A DNA stretch of 59,206 nucleotides from a virus. Below, in pieces: positions 50,257 through 57,848 of the stretch. The stretch covers positions 1 to 59,206 of IMG/VR virus record IMGVR_UViG_3300035663_000017; one strand, given 5' to 3'. The translations under genes were made by a program, and so were the position numbers. A model generated the notes under the pieces. The model was not told where the DNA came from. It ran no database searches and saw nothing but the letters and a program-made list of their open reading frames with translations. Position 1 is the stretch's first letter, and the number at the start of each line of letters is the position of its first letter.

Positions 50257-50922
50257 ATGGATAAGATCATTTCTAAAATAAATAAACTTTTAGAGTTGGC
50301 AAGAAGAGGAGGAACAAAATCCGAAGAATCTACTGCCAAAAAAATGGCAGATGAACTTCTCGCAAAATATAGTCTTTTAATTGCTGATATACAAGATAAT
50401 ATCGATCCGGATGACTACATGTTTGATGGTATAATGACAGGCACCGCACGTGCCACTTGGCAGGATTCAATTTATGTATCTGTTGCCAGATTATACGATT
50501 GCACATATTTTAAAAAATACAAAACCGATGGTACTGCTATTCGGTCTATGGTCGGAGACAAGAAGCAAGTAAAGATGGCAAAGAAAATATGTGCCCACTT
50601 AATTCTAATGTGTACCGCTCTAGCTCAAGAATCACTTAAAGAAAAACGCCAAATACGCTCATATAAGAAAGGATTTGCGTGTAGAATTTGGGCAAGAGTC
50701 GATGAAGAAATGCAAACGCAACAGCGTGGTTCTTTGATTGATGCCATTCCAGAAATGAAAGCAGCAAAGATGGCGCAGGAGGAGAAGATGTCTATTTCTT
50801 CTTTAAAAGATGAGAAAATTGAATTAACTTCCAAGCCCGATGATATAGATAATGCCTGTTTTCATAAAGGAGCAATAGCAGCCAATTTAGTAAGTCTCAA
50901 GCTGCATGATTTTTTAAAATAA
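50257..50922 (+). CDS. DUF2786-domain protein
   Basis: 221 aa. The N-terminus KIISKINKLLELARRGGTKS, then ESTAKKMADELLAKYSLLIA is the DUF2786 helical hairpin. The middle domain (about 60-150) is mixed and the C-terminal part is charged. Found in phages and plasmids with no known activity. It follows the previous gene by 10 nt and ends at a bidirectional terminator. Confidence 0.8.
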   Translation: MDKIISKINKLLELARRGGTKSEESTAKKMADELLAKYSLLIADIQDNIDPDDYMFDGIMTGTARATWQDSIYVSVARLYDCTYFKKYKTDGTAIRSMVGDKKQVKMAKKICAHLILMCTALAQESLKEKRQIRSYKKGFACRIWARVDEEMQTQQRGSLIDAIPEMKAAKMAQEEKMSISSLKDEKIELTSKPDDIDNACFHKGAIAANLVSLKLHDFLK

Positions 50923-50954
50923 CATCACATCGGTAAAGGAGAGCATAAGTTACT

Positions 50955-50994
50955 AAAAAGCTGACATGGGATTTTCAATACCATGCCAGCTTTT
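50955..50994. terminator. bidirectional Rho-independent terminator
   Basis: AAAAGCTGaCATGG pairs with CCATGcCAGCTTTT (one mismatch) over an AT-rich loop. It has a T run on both strands and closes the convergent DUF2786 and AT-hook genes. Confidence 0.8.
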
Positions 50995-50999
50995 CGGAT

Positions 51000-51161
51000 T
51001 TAAGCTTTTGGTGGTCTACCTACACGACCAGGCTTCCTTCCCCTTTTTTTACCAGTAGCTCCCTGTAGCGCTATCACATCTGACACAATTCCTTGCTTTT
51101 GAAGCGCTTTTAATAGTTTTGGCTGCTCGGTTCTGACTATATACATTTGAGTTTTATTCAT
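51000..51161 (-). CDS. 53-aa AT-hook DNA-binding protein
   Basis: Begins MNKTQMYIVRTEQPKLLKAL and ends in GKKRGRKPGRVGRPPKA, which holds two AT-hook cores (RGRKP and GRPPK). AT hooks bind the minor groove of AT-rich DNA. The start has AGAGGTGA 6 nt upstream. It is below the usual ORF-size limit and easily missed. Possible roles are host nucleoid take-over or regulation; this is inference. Confidence 0.75.
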   Translation of the reverse strand: MNKTQMYIVRTEQPKLLKALQKQGIVSDVIALQGATGKKRGRKPGRVGRPPKA

Positions 51162-51195
51162 AGTTGTCACCTCTTCATTTCATTATTACCAATGG

Positions 51196-51230
51196 GGTAA
51201 TGTTAGAACAAACTCTCCTTCATTTACAGT
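51196..51230 (+). promoter_or_regulatory. GGTAAT-N23-TAnnnT promoter
   Basis: GGTAATGTTAGAAC at 51196 and TACAGT at 51225-51230, the standard offset. It points to the gene at 51301 with a leader of about 65 nt. An inverted ATTACC lies 6 nt upstream. Confidence 0.55.
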
Positions 51231-51300
51231 TGATATATCAAACGGCGATAAAGCGACACTGCTCTATCATCGTTACATACATAAACACACAGGAGTTGAT

Positions 51301-51546
51301 ATGTCAAATTTAAATCCATTCGAAATAAGATTAGAGCTTCTCAAAATCGCAAAGGAGATGTTAGAGCAAGAATATTACGCAAAGCGCGAAGTTATACGCT
51401 CCAATTGGGAAAGGGACGTGGAGTTAAGCAAATCCACATTCGGAGCGAATCCGCCCGCGCACCCAGATTATCCTCCATATCCATCAGGAGATGAAGTGAT
51501 TTTTAAAGCTAATGTGTTGAATAATTTTGTATCACTTGCGAAGTAA
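51301..51546 (+). CDS. conserved T4-like small protein
   Basis: 81 aa. LNPFEIRLELLKIAKEMLEQ followed by EYYAKREVIRSNWE is shared with short proteins of many T4-like phages. The C-terminal Pro-rich segment (AHPDYPPYPSGDE) and final FVSLAK are also typical. Function unknown. CAGGAG precedes the ATG. Confidence 0.75.
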   Translation: MSNLNPFEIRLELLKIAKEMLEQEYYAKREVIRSNWERDVELSKSTFGANPPAHPDYPPYPSGDEVIFKANVLNNFVSLAK

Positions 51547-51583
51547 ACTACTGCATGATATGCAACAGCTTGGCTGAAATAAA

Positions 51584-51607
51584 ACGCGGCACGCACAAAC
51601 GCCGCGT
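51584..51607 (-). terminator. terminator of the acetyltransferase gene
   Basis: ACGCGGC (51584-51590) pairs with GCCGCGT (51601-51607). On the minus strand it is followed by TTTTATTT. It lies just after the acetyltransferase stop and also faces the end of the plus-strand gene. Confidence 0.75.
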
Positions 51608-51613
51608 CAACTT

Positions 51614-51982
51614 TTACTTAATTTTTTCAGCAATTTGCTCTTGGTCTGATAGTTCGACGAAATCGAGCCATTCAAAAAAGCGTTTATACCCTCCCTTTTC
51701 TAGACTCGACCTCAATTTGCTACCATCATCCGTGGTCATTCCCCAGTGGATTTTGTGTCCGATGTTGTGGCGAATTAGATTTTTAACTAACGATTTTCCA
51801 ACTCCCTTCCCGCGATGCTTCGAGTCTACTTCGATATGATTGATATGAACTTCCTTAGAGTCAGTGGGAACTGAATATGAAACGCTACCAATCACGTTTT
51901 CCTCTGGATCATGAGCTGTCAACTCATAGTCGTGCTGCCCGTAAGCAGTATTCAGATGAGTGTTAGAAAATTTCATGGACAT
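51614..51982 (-). CDS. GNAT-family acetyltransferase
   Basis: 122 aa. INHIEVDSKHRGKGVGKSLV is GNAT motif A with the R-G-x-G-x-G acetyl-CoA loop. The N-terminal beta strands (HDYELTAHDPEENVIGSVSY) fit the fold. Substrate unknown. The start is ATG 51982; ATG 51976 is possible. It is driven by a late box on the minus strand at 52011-52018. Confidence 0.82.
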   Translation of the reverse strand: MSMKFSNTHLNTAYGQHDYELTAHDPEENVIGSVSYSVPTDSKEVHINHIEVDSKHRGKGVGKSLVKNLIRHNIGHKIHWGMTTDDGSKLRSSLEKGGYKRFFEWLDFVELSDQEQIAEKIK

Positions 51983-51986
51983 TAGA

Positions 51987-52000
51987 TATAAATATAAATA
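51987..52000 (+). promoter_or_regulatory. overlapping double late box TATAAATATAAATA
   Basis: Two TATAAATA boxes share two bases (51987-51994 and 51993-52000). They drive the plus-strand gene at 52035. The second is part of a palindrome that contains an opposing late box. Confidence 0.75.
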
Positions 52001-52010
52001 ACTCGATAGT

Positions 52011-52018
52011 TATTTATA
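52011..52018 (-). promoter_or_regulatory. late promoter TATAAATA facing the previous one
   Basis: Perfect box on the minus strand for the acetyltransferase gene. With the plus-strand box it forms a perfect inverted repeat of 12 bp around CGAT (51992-52019), so the two start sites are predicted to lie in the same few bases. Confidence 0.75.
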
Positions 52019-52034
52019 TGACCCGTTAAGTTAT

Positions 52035-52469
52035 ATGGCAAAAACTCCTCAGCAACTAATCGCAGATGCGATAAGTCAATCTTTTTCTATTACGACTGAT
52101 GAATCGATATCAAATGATTCTGATATAACATTTTTATTCGAGAGCCATTGTGAATGTGAAAAAGACGAAGATTCGGATAAACGCACAAAGAGAAAGAGTG
52201 GGGAATTAGAAGAATCGGCAAATGACATTCTTTTTCGAATTAATGCCCTTGGGTTAAAAAAGACAAAGTTGCCTGGAACCAATACTCGCGCCAATGCCAA
52301 GTGGGAAAATGACGATTGGGAACTATTACTTGGAGATGGTAGTGTAGGTGGAGGCTCTAAGGATTCGAAATGGCGAGCCGTCAGTAAAAAGCACTCCGGA
52401 AGCGATGCGTCTCGGTTTTCTAATTCATTTAAAGATGTTGAAAATCATATAAAGACTTTCAAAAAGTAA
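52035..52469 (+). CDS. late protein of unknown function
   Basis: 144 aa. Acidic N-terminal half with a CECEKDEDSDK segment. The C-terminal domain (LPGTNTRANAKWENDDWELL, then KWRAVSKKHSG) is basic and may bind nucleic acid. Family not recognised. Late promoter 35 nt upstream. Confidence 0.55.
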   Translation: MAKTPQQLIADAISQSFSITTDESISNDSDITFLFESHCECEKDEDSDKRTKRKSGELEESANDILFRINALGLKKTKLPGTNTRANAKWENDDWELLLGDGSVGGGSKDSKWRAVSKKHSGSDASRFSNSFKDVENHIKTFKK

Positions 52470-52503
52470 TTCTTAAAAAACGTTTTTTGTTCAATTTCAC
52501 AAA

Positions 52504-52538
52504 GGTAATTCTCTAGCCTCTAATCACTCCCGTAACAT
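52504..52538 (+). promoter_or_regulatory. GGTAAT-N23-TAnnnT promoter of the first methyltransferase
   Basis: GGTAATTCTCTAGCCTC at 52504 and TAACAT at 52533-52538; the ATG follows after GGGAGT. The last part forms the hairpin ACTCCC/GGGAGT touching the start codon. Nearly the whole 41-bp block is repeated, inverted, at 58784-58825. Confidence 0.7.
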
Positions 52539-52544
52539 GGGAGT

Positions 52545-53501
52545 ATGAAAAATCAAATTCTAATTGGGGATGCGCTAGAAGTATTAAAAACGCTCCCCGA
52601 CAACACCATTAATACTTGCGTTACGTCACCCCCTTACTTTGGGCTAAGGGATTATGGTGTTGAGGGTCAAATTGGATTGGAAGAATCTCCAGAGCAATTT
52701 ATTGAAAATCTTGTGCATGTGTTTAGTGAAGTGCGTCGCACTCTTAGGGATGACGGCACTCTTTGGGTGAACATTGGAGATAGCTACTATAATTACAGGC
52801 CAGGCAAGGGACAATCTCTTGTAAAGCAAACGGTAAGCAACACAAATCAAGACTTACCTACGGTTTGTGCAAGACGAGCTAACAAGCTTGAGGGTTTAAA
52901 AGAAAAAGACCTCATAGGAATCCCTTGGATGCTTGCATTTGCGCTTCGCGCTGATGGCTGGTATTTGCGCCAAGACATCATATGGAATAAGCCAAACCCG
53001 ATGCCTGAGAGTGTAAAAGACCGCTGCACTAAATCTCATGAGTACATATTCCTTCTTAGCAAATCTCCAAAGTATTACTTTGACGGCGATTCAATCAAAG
53101 AGAAAGCGATGCATCCAAACGCAAAAGCTCAATGGAGCTGCGAGTCCCGTAGTTCTAGGGGACACATGCTAAAAGGTAAGCCCGTAGGAAATGAAGCAAA
53201 TGGAGCCATTTATACCGGCTCTGAGTTTCGAAATCGTCGCTCAGTCTGGAGCATAACAACAAAACCATTTAAAGGTGCCCATTTTGCAACATTTCCAGAA
53301 AAGCTAGTAGAGCCTTGCATACTAGCAGGGTGCCCCGAAGGGGGCTTAGTGCTAGACCCGTTCTTTGGAGCGGGAACTACAGGGCTTGTAGCGAAAAAGC
53401 TACGGCGAGATTACGTTGGTATCGAGCTAAATCCAGACTATGCAAAAATTGCAGAAGACCGAATTAAAGAATTTACATTTAATATATTGGATGTCTTATG
53501 A
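52545..53501 (+). CDS. DNA amino-methyltransferase, beta-class (N4-cytosine or N6-adenine)
   Basis: 318 aa. Catalytic motif IV TSPPYFGLRDYG lies near residue 28 and the SAM-binding motif I DPFFGAGTTG near 270, the beta-class order. SPPY is common in N4-cytosine enzymes but also occurs in N6-adenine ones. The region between (about 110-230) is the target recognition part. No restriction partner is nearby; likely protection or host take-over. It overlaps the next gene by 4 nt. Confidence 0.9.
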   Translation: MKNQILIGDALEVLKTLPDNTINTCVTSPPYFGLRDYGVEGQIGLEESPEQFIENLVHVFSEVRRTLRDDGTLWVNIGDSYYNYRPGKGQSLVKQTVSNTNQDLPTVCARRANKLEGLKEKDLIGIPWMLAFALRADGWYLRQDIIWNKPNPMPESVKDRCTKSHEYIFLLSKSPKYYFDGDSIKEKAMHPNAKAQWSCESRSSRGHMLKGKPVGNEANGAIYTGSEFRNRRSVWSITTKPFKGAHFATFPEKLVEPCILAGCPEGGLVLDPFFGAGTTGLVAKKLRRDYVGIELNPDYAKIAEDRIKEFTFNILDVL

Positions 53502-53821
53502 AAACGATACTTTTAGCTCTAATAACAATCACTTTATTAGGATACAGCGTAGAAGCTCAAACTATGGCTGAGTTGCGTGACGAATTAGAACGAGAAAAAT
53601 TGCTCACAGAAATCGCTAATGAGCGCAACAAAAGAGAATATCTTATTTCCCAACAAGAAAATCGTTACTTTGAAAGTCGACAAAGAGAAATTTATAACCG
53701 TCGTAGTCAAAATGACCAAATTACTAATGCTAATTCGCAACAAATACGAAATATAAATGAATTGACAAATGTTATAACTAATGGACTACGAAATATTCAA
53801 ATTTTAGGGAGTCAAAGATGA
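53498..53821 (+). CDS. small exported coiled-coil protein
   Basis: 107 aa. A signal peptide (TILLALITITLLGYSVEA, cut after AEA-like VEA) is followed by a charged coiled coil (ELRDELEREKLLTEIANERN). Possibly periplasmic, e.g. a spanin-like or superinfection factor; no lipobox is visible. It is coupled to the methyltransferase by ATGA overlap. Confidence 0.65.
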   Translation: MKTILLALITITLLGYSVEAQTMAELRDELEREKLLTEIANERNKREYLISQQENRYFESRQREIYNRRSQNDQITNANSQQIRNINELTNVITNGLRNIQILGSQR

Positions 53822-54105
53822 GTAATAAAATATTAATAGGAGCTAAAAAAGAAGAGGTAGCTCAACTTATCTACGAGTTAGGTAGAGACCAGACAAAAAC
53901 ATTTAATATAGCTTACAAGGAGTTATGTCAGCGACTTTCCATAGAAAGAAATGACGAATCTGAGGAGATCTTCAGAAAGTATCGACGAACTTTGACTAAT
54001 TTAGAAAAGACAGCAACCCATTTTTACGAGAGGATGTGGAGACCAGCTCCTATATCGTTCAATAACGATGATCCTAACGGCAAGTGGGGATGGGGAAACA
54101 GTTAG
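53818..54105 (+). CDS. small protein, unknown
   Basis: 95 aa. Helical, ends in NNDDPNGKWGWGNS. It overlaps the previous gene by 4 nt, so methyltransferase, exported protein and this gene form one translational unit. No family recognised. Confidence 0.55.
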   Translation: MSNKILIGAKKEEVAQLIYELGRDQTKTFNIAYKELCQRLSIERNDESEEIFRKYRRTLTNLEKTATHFYERMWRPAPISFNNDDPNGKWGWGNS

Positions 54106-54111
54106 AAATGT

Positions 54112-54342
54112 TTAATAATCTATAGATTCCGCCTCTGCAAATTTTTCATACGCTTCCCTGTACTCTTTAAGAAAAGAAAGAAGAACTGATATGACTCGAC
54201 CATCACATTGGTCGACAATCAGTAATGGAAGTCGATTTTCTTGATATGCTTTATGTGTAATTTTCGGTATTGCTTCGCTGAAATCCTGCAACACATCCAG
54301 AACCAGATGAAAATTGGGCTTTAATGATATTTTTTTCACCAA
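54112..54342 (-). CDS. small protein, unknown
   Basis: 76 aa, GTG start with a strong AAGGAGG 8 nt upstream. Helical C-terminus (LLSFLKEYREAYEKFAEAES). It has its own GGTAAT-type promoter and converges with the methyltransferase unit. Confidence 0.6.
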   Translation of the reverse strand: MVKKISLKPNFHLVLDVLQDFSEAIPKITHKAYQENRLPLLIVDQCDGRVISVLLSFLKEYREAYEKFAEAESIDY

Positions 54343-54369
54343 AATTCCTCCTTACAAATAATAATGTTT

Positions 54370-54404
54370 ATTTTAAGACGTTTACATTTTGCTGCAACAT
54401 TACC
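54370..54404 (-). promoter_or_regulatory. GGTAAT-N23-TAnnnT promoter
   Basis: Minus strand GGTAATGTTGCAGC starts at 54404; TAAAAT lies at 54375-54370, exact offset. It resembles the copy at 51196 (GGGGTAATGTT). Here a leader with Shine-Dalgarno follows, so this copy is not leaderless. Confidence 0.6.
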
Positions 54405-54489
54405 CCTAATGCGACTGGCTCTATAAAAACGTTGACTACTAATATTTTTCTTATTGATTTATGCGAGTAGAATGTTTTATTATTAAAGT

Positions 54490-54875
54490 ATGAAAACGAG
54501 ATACTGGAAAACTATTCCTAGATATGAAACTCTTTACGAGTTGTCTGATGATGGATATATAAGAAGTCTAACTGGAGTTGAAAAAGGAATTGAAAGGCGT
54601 CCGAAAAGAAAAAATGGCACCCAATTGAATTTTAGTTTGTATCGTGGAGGCATTCGAAAATGTATCAGTGCTTTTAGACTTTTAGCTATTACCTTTTGGA
54701 TGTCGATTGGTCAGATAAAAGATTTTTAGCTCTACCCAAAGACGGAAATTTTTACAACGCGACCCTTGATAATGTACTTTTGCTTAAAGGCGATGAGGTT
54801 GGAGAATTTTACAAACAAACGAGTAAAACGATCATGGAAGATTATCTAAAAATCGCAAATATGCAAAAAAATTGA
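54490..54875 (+). pseudogene. frameshifted NUMOD4-type homing-endonuclease-like gene
   Basis: The first frame reads YWKTIPRYETLYELSDDGYI, then RSLTGVEKG and ISAFRLLAITF, the NUMOD4 DNA-binding domain of HNH homing endonucleases, and stops at 54729. A -1 shift near the TTTT at about 54697 continues LDVDWSDKRFLALPKDGNF and 40 more residues to TGA at 54875. So about 125 codons are split by a single frameshift. The HNH motif itself is not seen. A decayed selfish gene or a sequencing error. Confidence 0.6.
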
Positions 54876-54915
54876 TAATTTGAAGGTTTCGGTACTCATA
54901 TGGGAGCTGCGTACC

Positions 54916-55236
54916 ATGTTCACGAGAGACTCTTATTTAGATTTTTTAAATAAAGCTGAAAAGGAAGCCTTACTAGTTCATAGAAGGTACTTTTCTCAGT
55001 TTGTGACCGAAGAAATTCGAGAGATTGTCCTGAGTACTTTCGGGCTTCTTACACTTAAAAATGCATTTGCGCGGGATTTTTATTTCAATAGCATTCACGC
55101 TGACAAATGGCATTCTCTGATTATAACAAACAGGGCGCTTGTTGATAATAATTTGCTAAAGCAAGCAGGTGAAACATTTTGCTTATCGACTGCGACTTAC
55201 ATCTTCAAAGAATCTGCCAGACAGATTGTAGAATAG
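54916..55236 (+). CDS. small protein, unknown
   Basis: 106 aa from ATG 54916 (GGAG 9 nt upstream); the open frame could begin at TTG 54880. Helical, starts MFTRDSYLDFLNKAEKEALL. A GGTAC/GTACC hairpin directly abuts the start codon. Family not recognised. Confidence 0.5.
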   Translation: MFTRDSYLDFLNKAEKEALLVHRRYFSQFVTEEIREIVLSTFGLLTLKNAFARDFYFNSIHADKWHSLIITNRALVDNNLLKQAGETFCLSTATYIFKESARQIVE

Positions 55237-55259
55237 CTATTAATTTTAAGTAAATAGCA

Positions 55260-55514
55260 CTATTCAGAAGATTCTTCAGTTTCAGCCCTGAATCTACTAA
55301 CGATAGCCATCCATACTCGTGCGTGGCAAGAGCTTCCTAGGCCAATATTACCCGATTGCTGTTTTCGTTCTAATATCTCTCTTACAAAGACCTGCTTTTG
55401 CTCTTTGGTCATTTTCTTCCAATTATCATGAATTTCTCTTGCTACAGTGTCGACTGCATAAGAGCGTTTCCCAAGGGCATAACGAAAAGCGAAAAGTAAA
55501 ATAATATGATTCAT
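55260..55514 (-). CDS. conserved phage protein, FRYALGKRSY motif
   Basis: 84 aa. LLFAFRYALGKRSYAVDTVA followed by a helix with NWKKM and REILE is a pattern found in small phage proteins of unknown function. The end (SSCHARVWMAIVSRF) is also typical. Probably cytoplasmic. Confidence 0.65.
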   Translation of the reverse strand: MNHIILLFAFRYALGKRSYAVDTVAREIHDNWKKMTKEQKQVFVREILERKQQSGNIGLGSSCHARVWMAIVSRFRAETEESSE

Positions 55515-55528
55515 AATTTATTATTAAA

Positions 55529-56338
55529 CTATTTCTTACTGCGTTTGGCATTACTTTCTAGTTGATGGCGAGTATCTCTTTTCACTATATCCTCTAATGT
55601 AACATAACGAGTTTGTTGCGCGGGAACTCGCCAGGGTTCTCTATGAAGTGTAAGATATTCTTGACGACGACGAGCAATATATTCTGGCTCCATGTTATCA
55701 TCAGTAACTCTACGACCATGCTTATCACAATCAGAGCAAGATATATCAAGTCGGCGGTCTCTATTTCGGGATTCGATAATTTCTCTAGATTCCTTTAGTC
55801 CGGGTTCAGCTTTTACATAATCCGGATCATCTTGCCCTTTGGCAAATGTTTTTACGTTTTTGGGTTTGGCACCATCTTTCTTATCTTGCTGATTTGAGTC
55901 TTGTTCTCTCTTTCTTCTAACAGCAGAATCGATTAATTTTTCCCCCTTCTCACCCTTTTTCTTCAGTGCTGCTAATCTCTTACTGGAAAAGCACTTAGGC
56001 GTTGAGGTTTCGCCTTCCTCGTTGGCACAAGGTGAGCCATCAGCCTGAACCCATCCGGGTTTACCATCTTTCGATTTTGAATCATTAAACCAATGATGCA
56101 GAGTGCCCTCTGTTTTTGTTCCCCAGTTCTCAGCTCCTGCCTTACGACACTGCACCAACGCGCCCGATGCATAGGCACTAGGCCATACGTCATATCTACT
56201 CTTTACTTTATGATAGCAGGCATCTTTCTTACCGCTACCCTTACCTGGCTTATCTTTCACCCCTCGCGATTTCTTCTCATTAAGAGAAGTAAATTGCTCT
56301 ATGGCCTCTGAAATGATGTCCAGCTCAGACTTTTTCAT
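55529..56338 (-). CDS. DUF5872-domain protein
   Basis: 269 aa. GSGKKDACYHKVKSRYDVWP, then SAYASGALVQCRKAGAENWG is the DUF5872 signature, known from phages and giant viruses, often in virion-associated or basic proteins. The remainder is Lys/Asp-rich, with CSDCDKHG as a possible zinc knuckle. The N-terminus (SELDIISEAIEQFTSL) may be a packaging segment. Gap of 1 nt to the next gene upstream. Confidence 0.82.
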   Translation of the reverse strand: MKKSELDIISEAIEQFTSLNEKKSRGVKDKPGKGSGKKDACYHKVKSRYDVWPSAYASGALVQCRKAGAENWGTKTEGTLHHWFNDSKSKDGKPGWVQADGSPCANEEGETSTPKCFSSKRLAALKKKGEKGEKLIDSAVRRKREQDSNQQDKKDGAKPKNVKTFAKGQDDPDYVKAEPGLKESREIIESRNRDRRLDISCSDCDKHGRRVTDDNMEPEYIARRRQEYLTLHREPWRVPAQQTRYVTLEDIVKRDTRHQLESNAKRSKK

Positions 56339-56339
56339 T

Positions 56340-56975
56340 TTAATAACGGTCTTTGGTTATCTGGTCTATGTACTCAGGTGTGCCAGAGTCTAAGTCTGGG
56401 TGCTTCTGACCTTTGCGATTTCTGTGCTCATATTGATATGCTTGCAGTTTAAAATGAGCAGTTTCAATGTTTGGAATATTCCCATCTGGGTTCTTGCGAG
56501 CGGGATTACCCTCATGCCATTCCCGATGTCGCTCATCTTCGTGACGTTTTACTCTAGCCGCCACGTCGTTATCTGAGAGAGTTTTTGCGTGGGCGAGAGC
56601 CTTATGATAGGTATTGTAGAGGTGCGTATTGTGCATACGCTCGGCATGCTCCTTGCGATTCTTGGGAAACTGCTTAACCGCAGCTTCAATTAAAAATGAG
56701 TCAATCGCTTTGTCAAAGATGTCAACTTTAACACTTGCGTTTTCTTTCACGAATGAACGCTTTTTGACAATAATATGCGGAGGCTTTTCTCTTTTTAATT
56801 CAGCATTCGTTTTGGACTTTTTATGGTGAGATTGAACAATATGACGAACTCGCCTTTGCGCCTCTGATTCTTTAGGATGGCTACTATCTAACTTGCCATT
56901 GACGAATACCTGATGCCAACCTCGCCCGTCAGATTCGCGTAATGTATCGGCATACTTACTGTTAATATTTTTCAT
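56340..56975 (-). CDS. His/Lys-rich late protein, unknown
   Basis: 211 aa from ATG 56975 (TTTTGGAAA upstream); TTG at 56996 is an alternative. The N-terminal part RGWHQVFVNGKLDSSHPKES resembles a small beta module. The rest is very basic and His-rich (KEHAERMHNTHLYNTYHKAL), as in proteins packaged with DNA. A near-late box AATAAATA lies upstream. Confidence 0.55.
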   Translation of the reverse strand: MKNINSKYADTLRESDGRGWHQVFVNGKLDSSHPKESEAQRRVRHIVQSHHKKSKTNAELKREKPPHIIVKKRSFVKENASVKVDIFDKAIDSFLIEAAVKQFPKNRKEHAERMHNTHLYNTYHKALAHAKTLSDNDVAARVKRHEDERHREWHEGNPARKNPDGNIPNIETAHFKLQAYQYEHRNRKGQKHPDLDSGTPEYIDQITKDRY

Positions 56976-57002
56976 AATTTCCAAAATAAACTTCAACAGT
57001 CA

Positions 57003-57010
57003 TATTTATT
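57003..57010 (-). promoter_or_regulatory. late promoter variant AATAAATA
   Basis: AATAAATA on the minus strand, 27 nt before ATG 56975. It would drive this gene and the DUF5872 gene. Confidence 0.45.
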
Positions 57011-57030
57011 ATATATGCCTGATATGCGAA

Positions 57031-57417
57031 TTAAATATTCAGTTTGAGATGCGACATACCAGCAAGCATCTTAGCTGATTTGCTACTAAGACCTTTAATT
57101 TTACGCATCTGAAAAAAGCCATTATACTGAGGGTGGAGAAATTCAAATATTCTCGCATAGTAAGCGATGAAATTATCGTTAATTTTGAATCCGTCACTTG
57201 CGCCTAGGCGAAGTCGCTCATATCGCACTATTTCAATAACGGCACGTGCACCATAGTGCTTTTTGCCCAATGAAATAATCTCCAATGCCTTTTCTTCAAA
57301 GGCAGTCCATAGCAAGCTATTTTCTCTATGATAGTCTAAAAAGACCGAGATTGTGTCTCTTGGGACATTATAGGATAGGAGAGCATTTGTAATTTGAGAT
57401 TCTGTGATTGTTTCCAT
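57031..57417 (-). CDS. conserved phage protein, unknown
   Basis: 128 aa. VFLDYHRENSLLWTAFEEKA, then IEIVRYERLRLGASDGFKIN, then YARIFEFLHPQYNGFFQMRK is a pattern seen in many phage and prophage proteins of unknown function. The start has no Shine-Dalgarno and follows TACCAT by 6 nt (leaderless prediction), with the hairpin ACTTGC/GCAAGT touching the ATG. Confidence 0.7.
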   Translation of the reverse strand: METITESQITNALLSYNVPRDTISVFLDYHRENSLLWTAFEEKALEIISLGKKHYGARAVIEIVRYERLRLGASDGFKINDNFIAYYARIFEFLHPQYNGFFQMRKIKGLSSKSAKMLAGMSHLKLNI

Positions 57418-57423
57418 ACTTGC

Positions 57424-57458
57424 ATGGTACGCAAGTTATGAATCGCTATCACATTACC
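57424..57458 (-). promoter_or_regulatory. GGTAAT-N23-TAnnnT promoter
   Basis: Minus strand GGTAATGTGATAGCG from 57458; TACCAT at 57429-57424; N6 GCAAGT; ATG at 57417. Same layout as at both methyltransferase genes with different bases in the hairpin arms. Confidence 0.68.
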
Positions 57459-57463
57459 TCATT

Positions 57464-57748
57464 TTAATCTTCGCCCAATTCGTCCTTAAAACCTTGCACA
57501 TAAGCGCGAAGGAGTTTTGACTTTTCCCTATGCTTTTCGTATTTGGCTCTATGGTGTTCAGGTGATTTGTGTTTAGGATGCTGAGGATCTTCCCCTATCG
57601 TATCATGCAAGTTCGCATAGTCATAATGCTTATCGGAGAGATTGTATGCATGCTCAATTGTTCGGCGAAGTTGCTGAATTTTTCTGGCATGATCTCTACC
57701 TTTAAGCTCCATGCTTCTGATATCTAAAGGTATTTTTTTATATGCCAT
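57464..57748 (-). CDS. small basic protein, unknown
   Basis: 94 aa, very rich in His, Lys and Arg (YDYANLHDTIGEDPQHPKHK). Helical. It starts 3 nt after the 29-aa gene and shares its late promoter. It resembles in composition the other late His/Lys-rich protein at 56340. Confidence 0.55.
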   Translation of the reverse strand: MAYKKIPLDIRSMELKGRDHARKIQQLRRTIEHAYNLSDKHYDYANLHDTIGEDPQHPKHKSPEHHRAKYEKHREKSKLLRAYVQGFKDELGED

Positions 57749-57751
57749 CGT

Positions 57752-57841
57752 TTATCTTTTAATTTTAACTGGTACTTGTACTGGCTTTAATCCCAAGAGT
57801 GCTTGAATTAGAGCCTCGAAAATACTCTGTAATGTGTTCAT
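57752..57841 (-). CDS. 29-aa peptide gene
   Basis: MNTLQSIFEALIQALLGLKP, then VQVPVKIKR. Amphipathic helix then basic tail. TATAAATA lies 7 nt before the ATG and the stop is 3 nt before the next start, so this is likely a translated leader gene. Below normal size limits; function unknown. Confidence 0.55.
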   Translation of the reverse strand: MNTLQSIFEALIQALLGLKPVQVPVKIKR

Positions 57842-57848
57842 AGTATCC

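Noticed and set aside
53318-53353. CTAGCA...TGCTAG palindrome with inner GCCCC/GGGGC inside the methyltransferase gene
   Set aside because: It codes for the SAM-binding loop region and no regulatory context is seen; probably codon chance.
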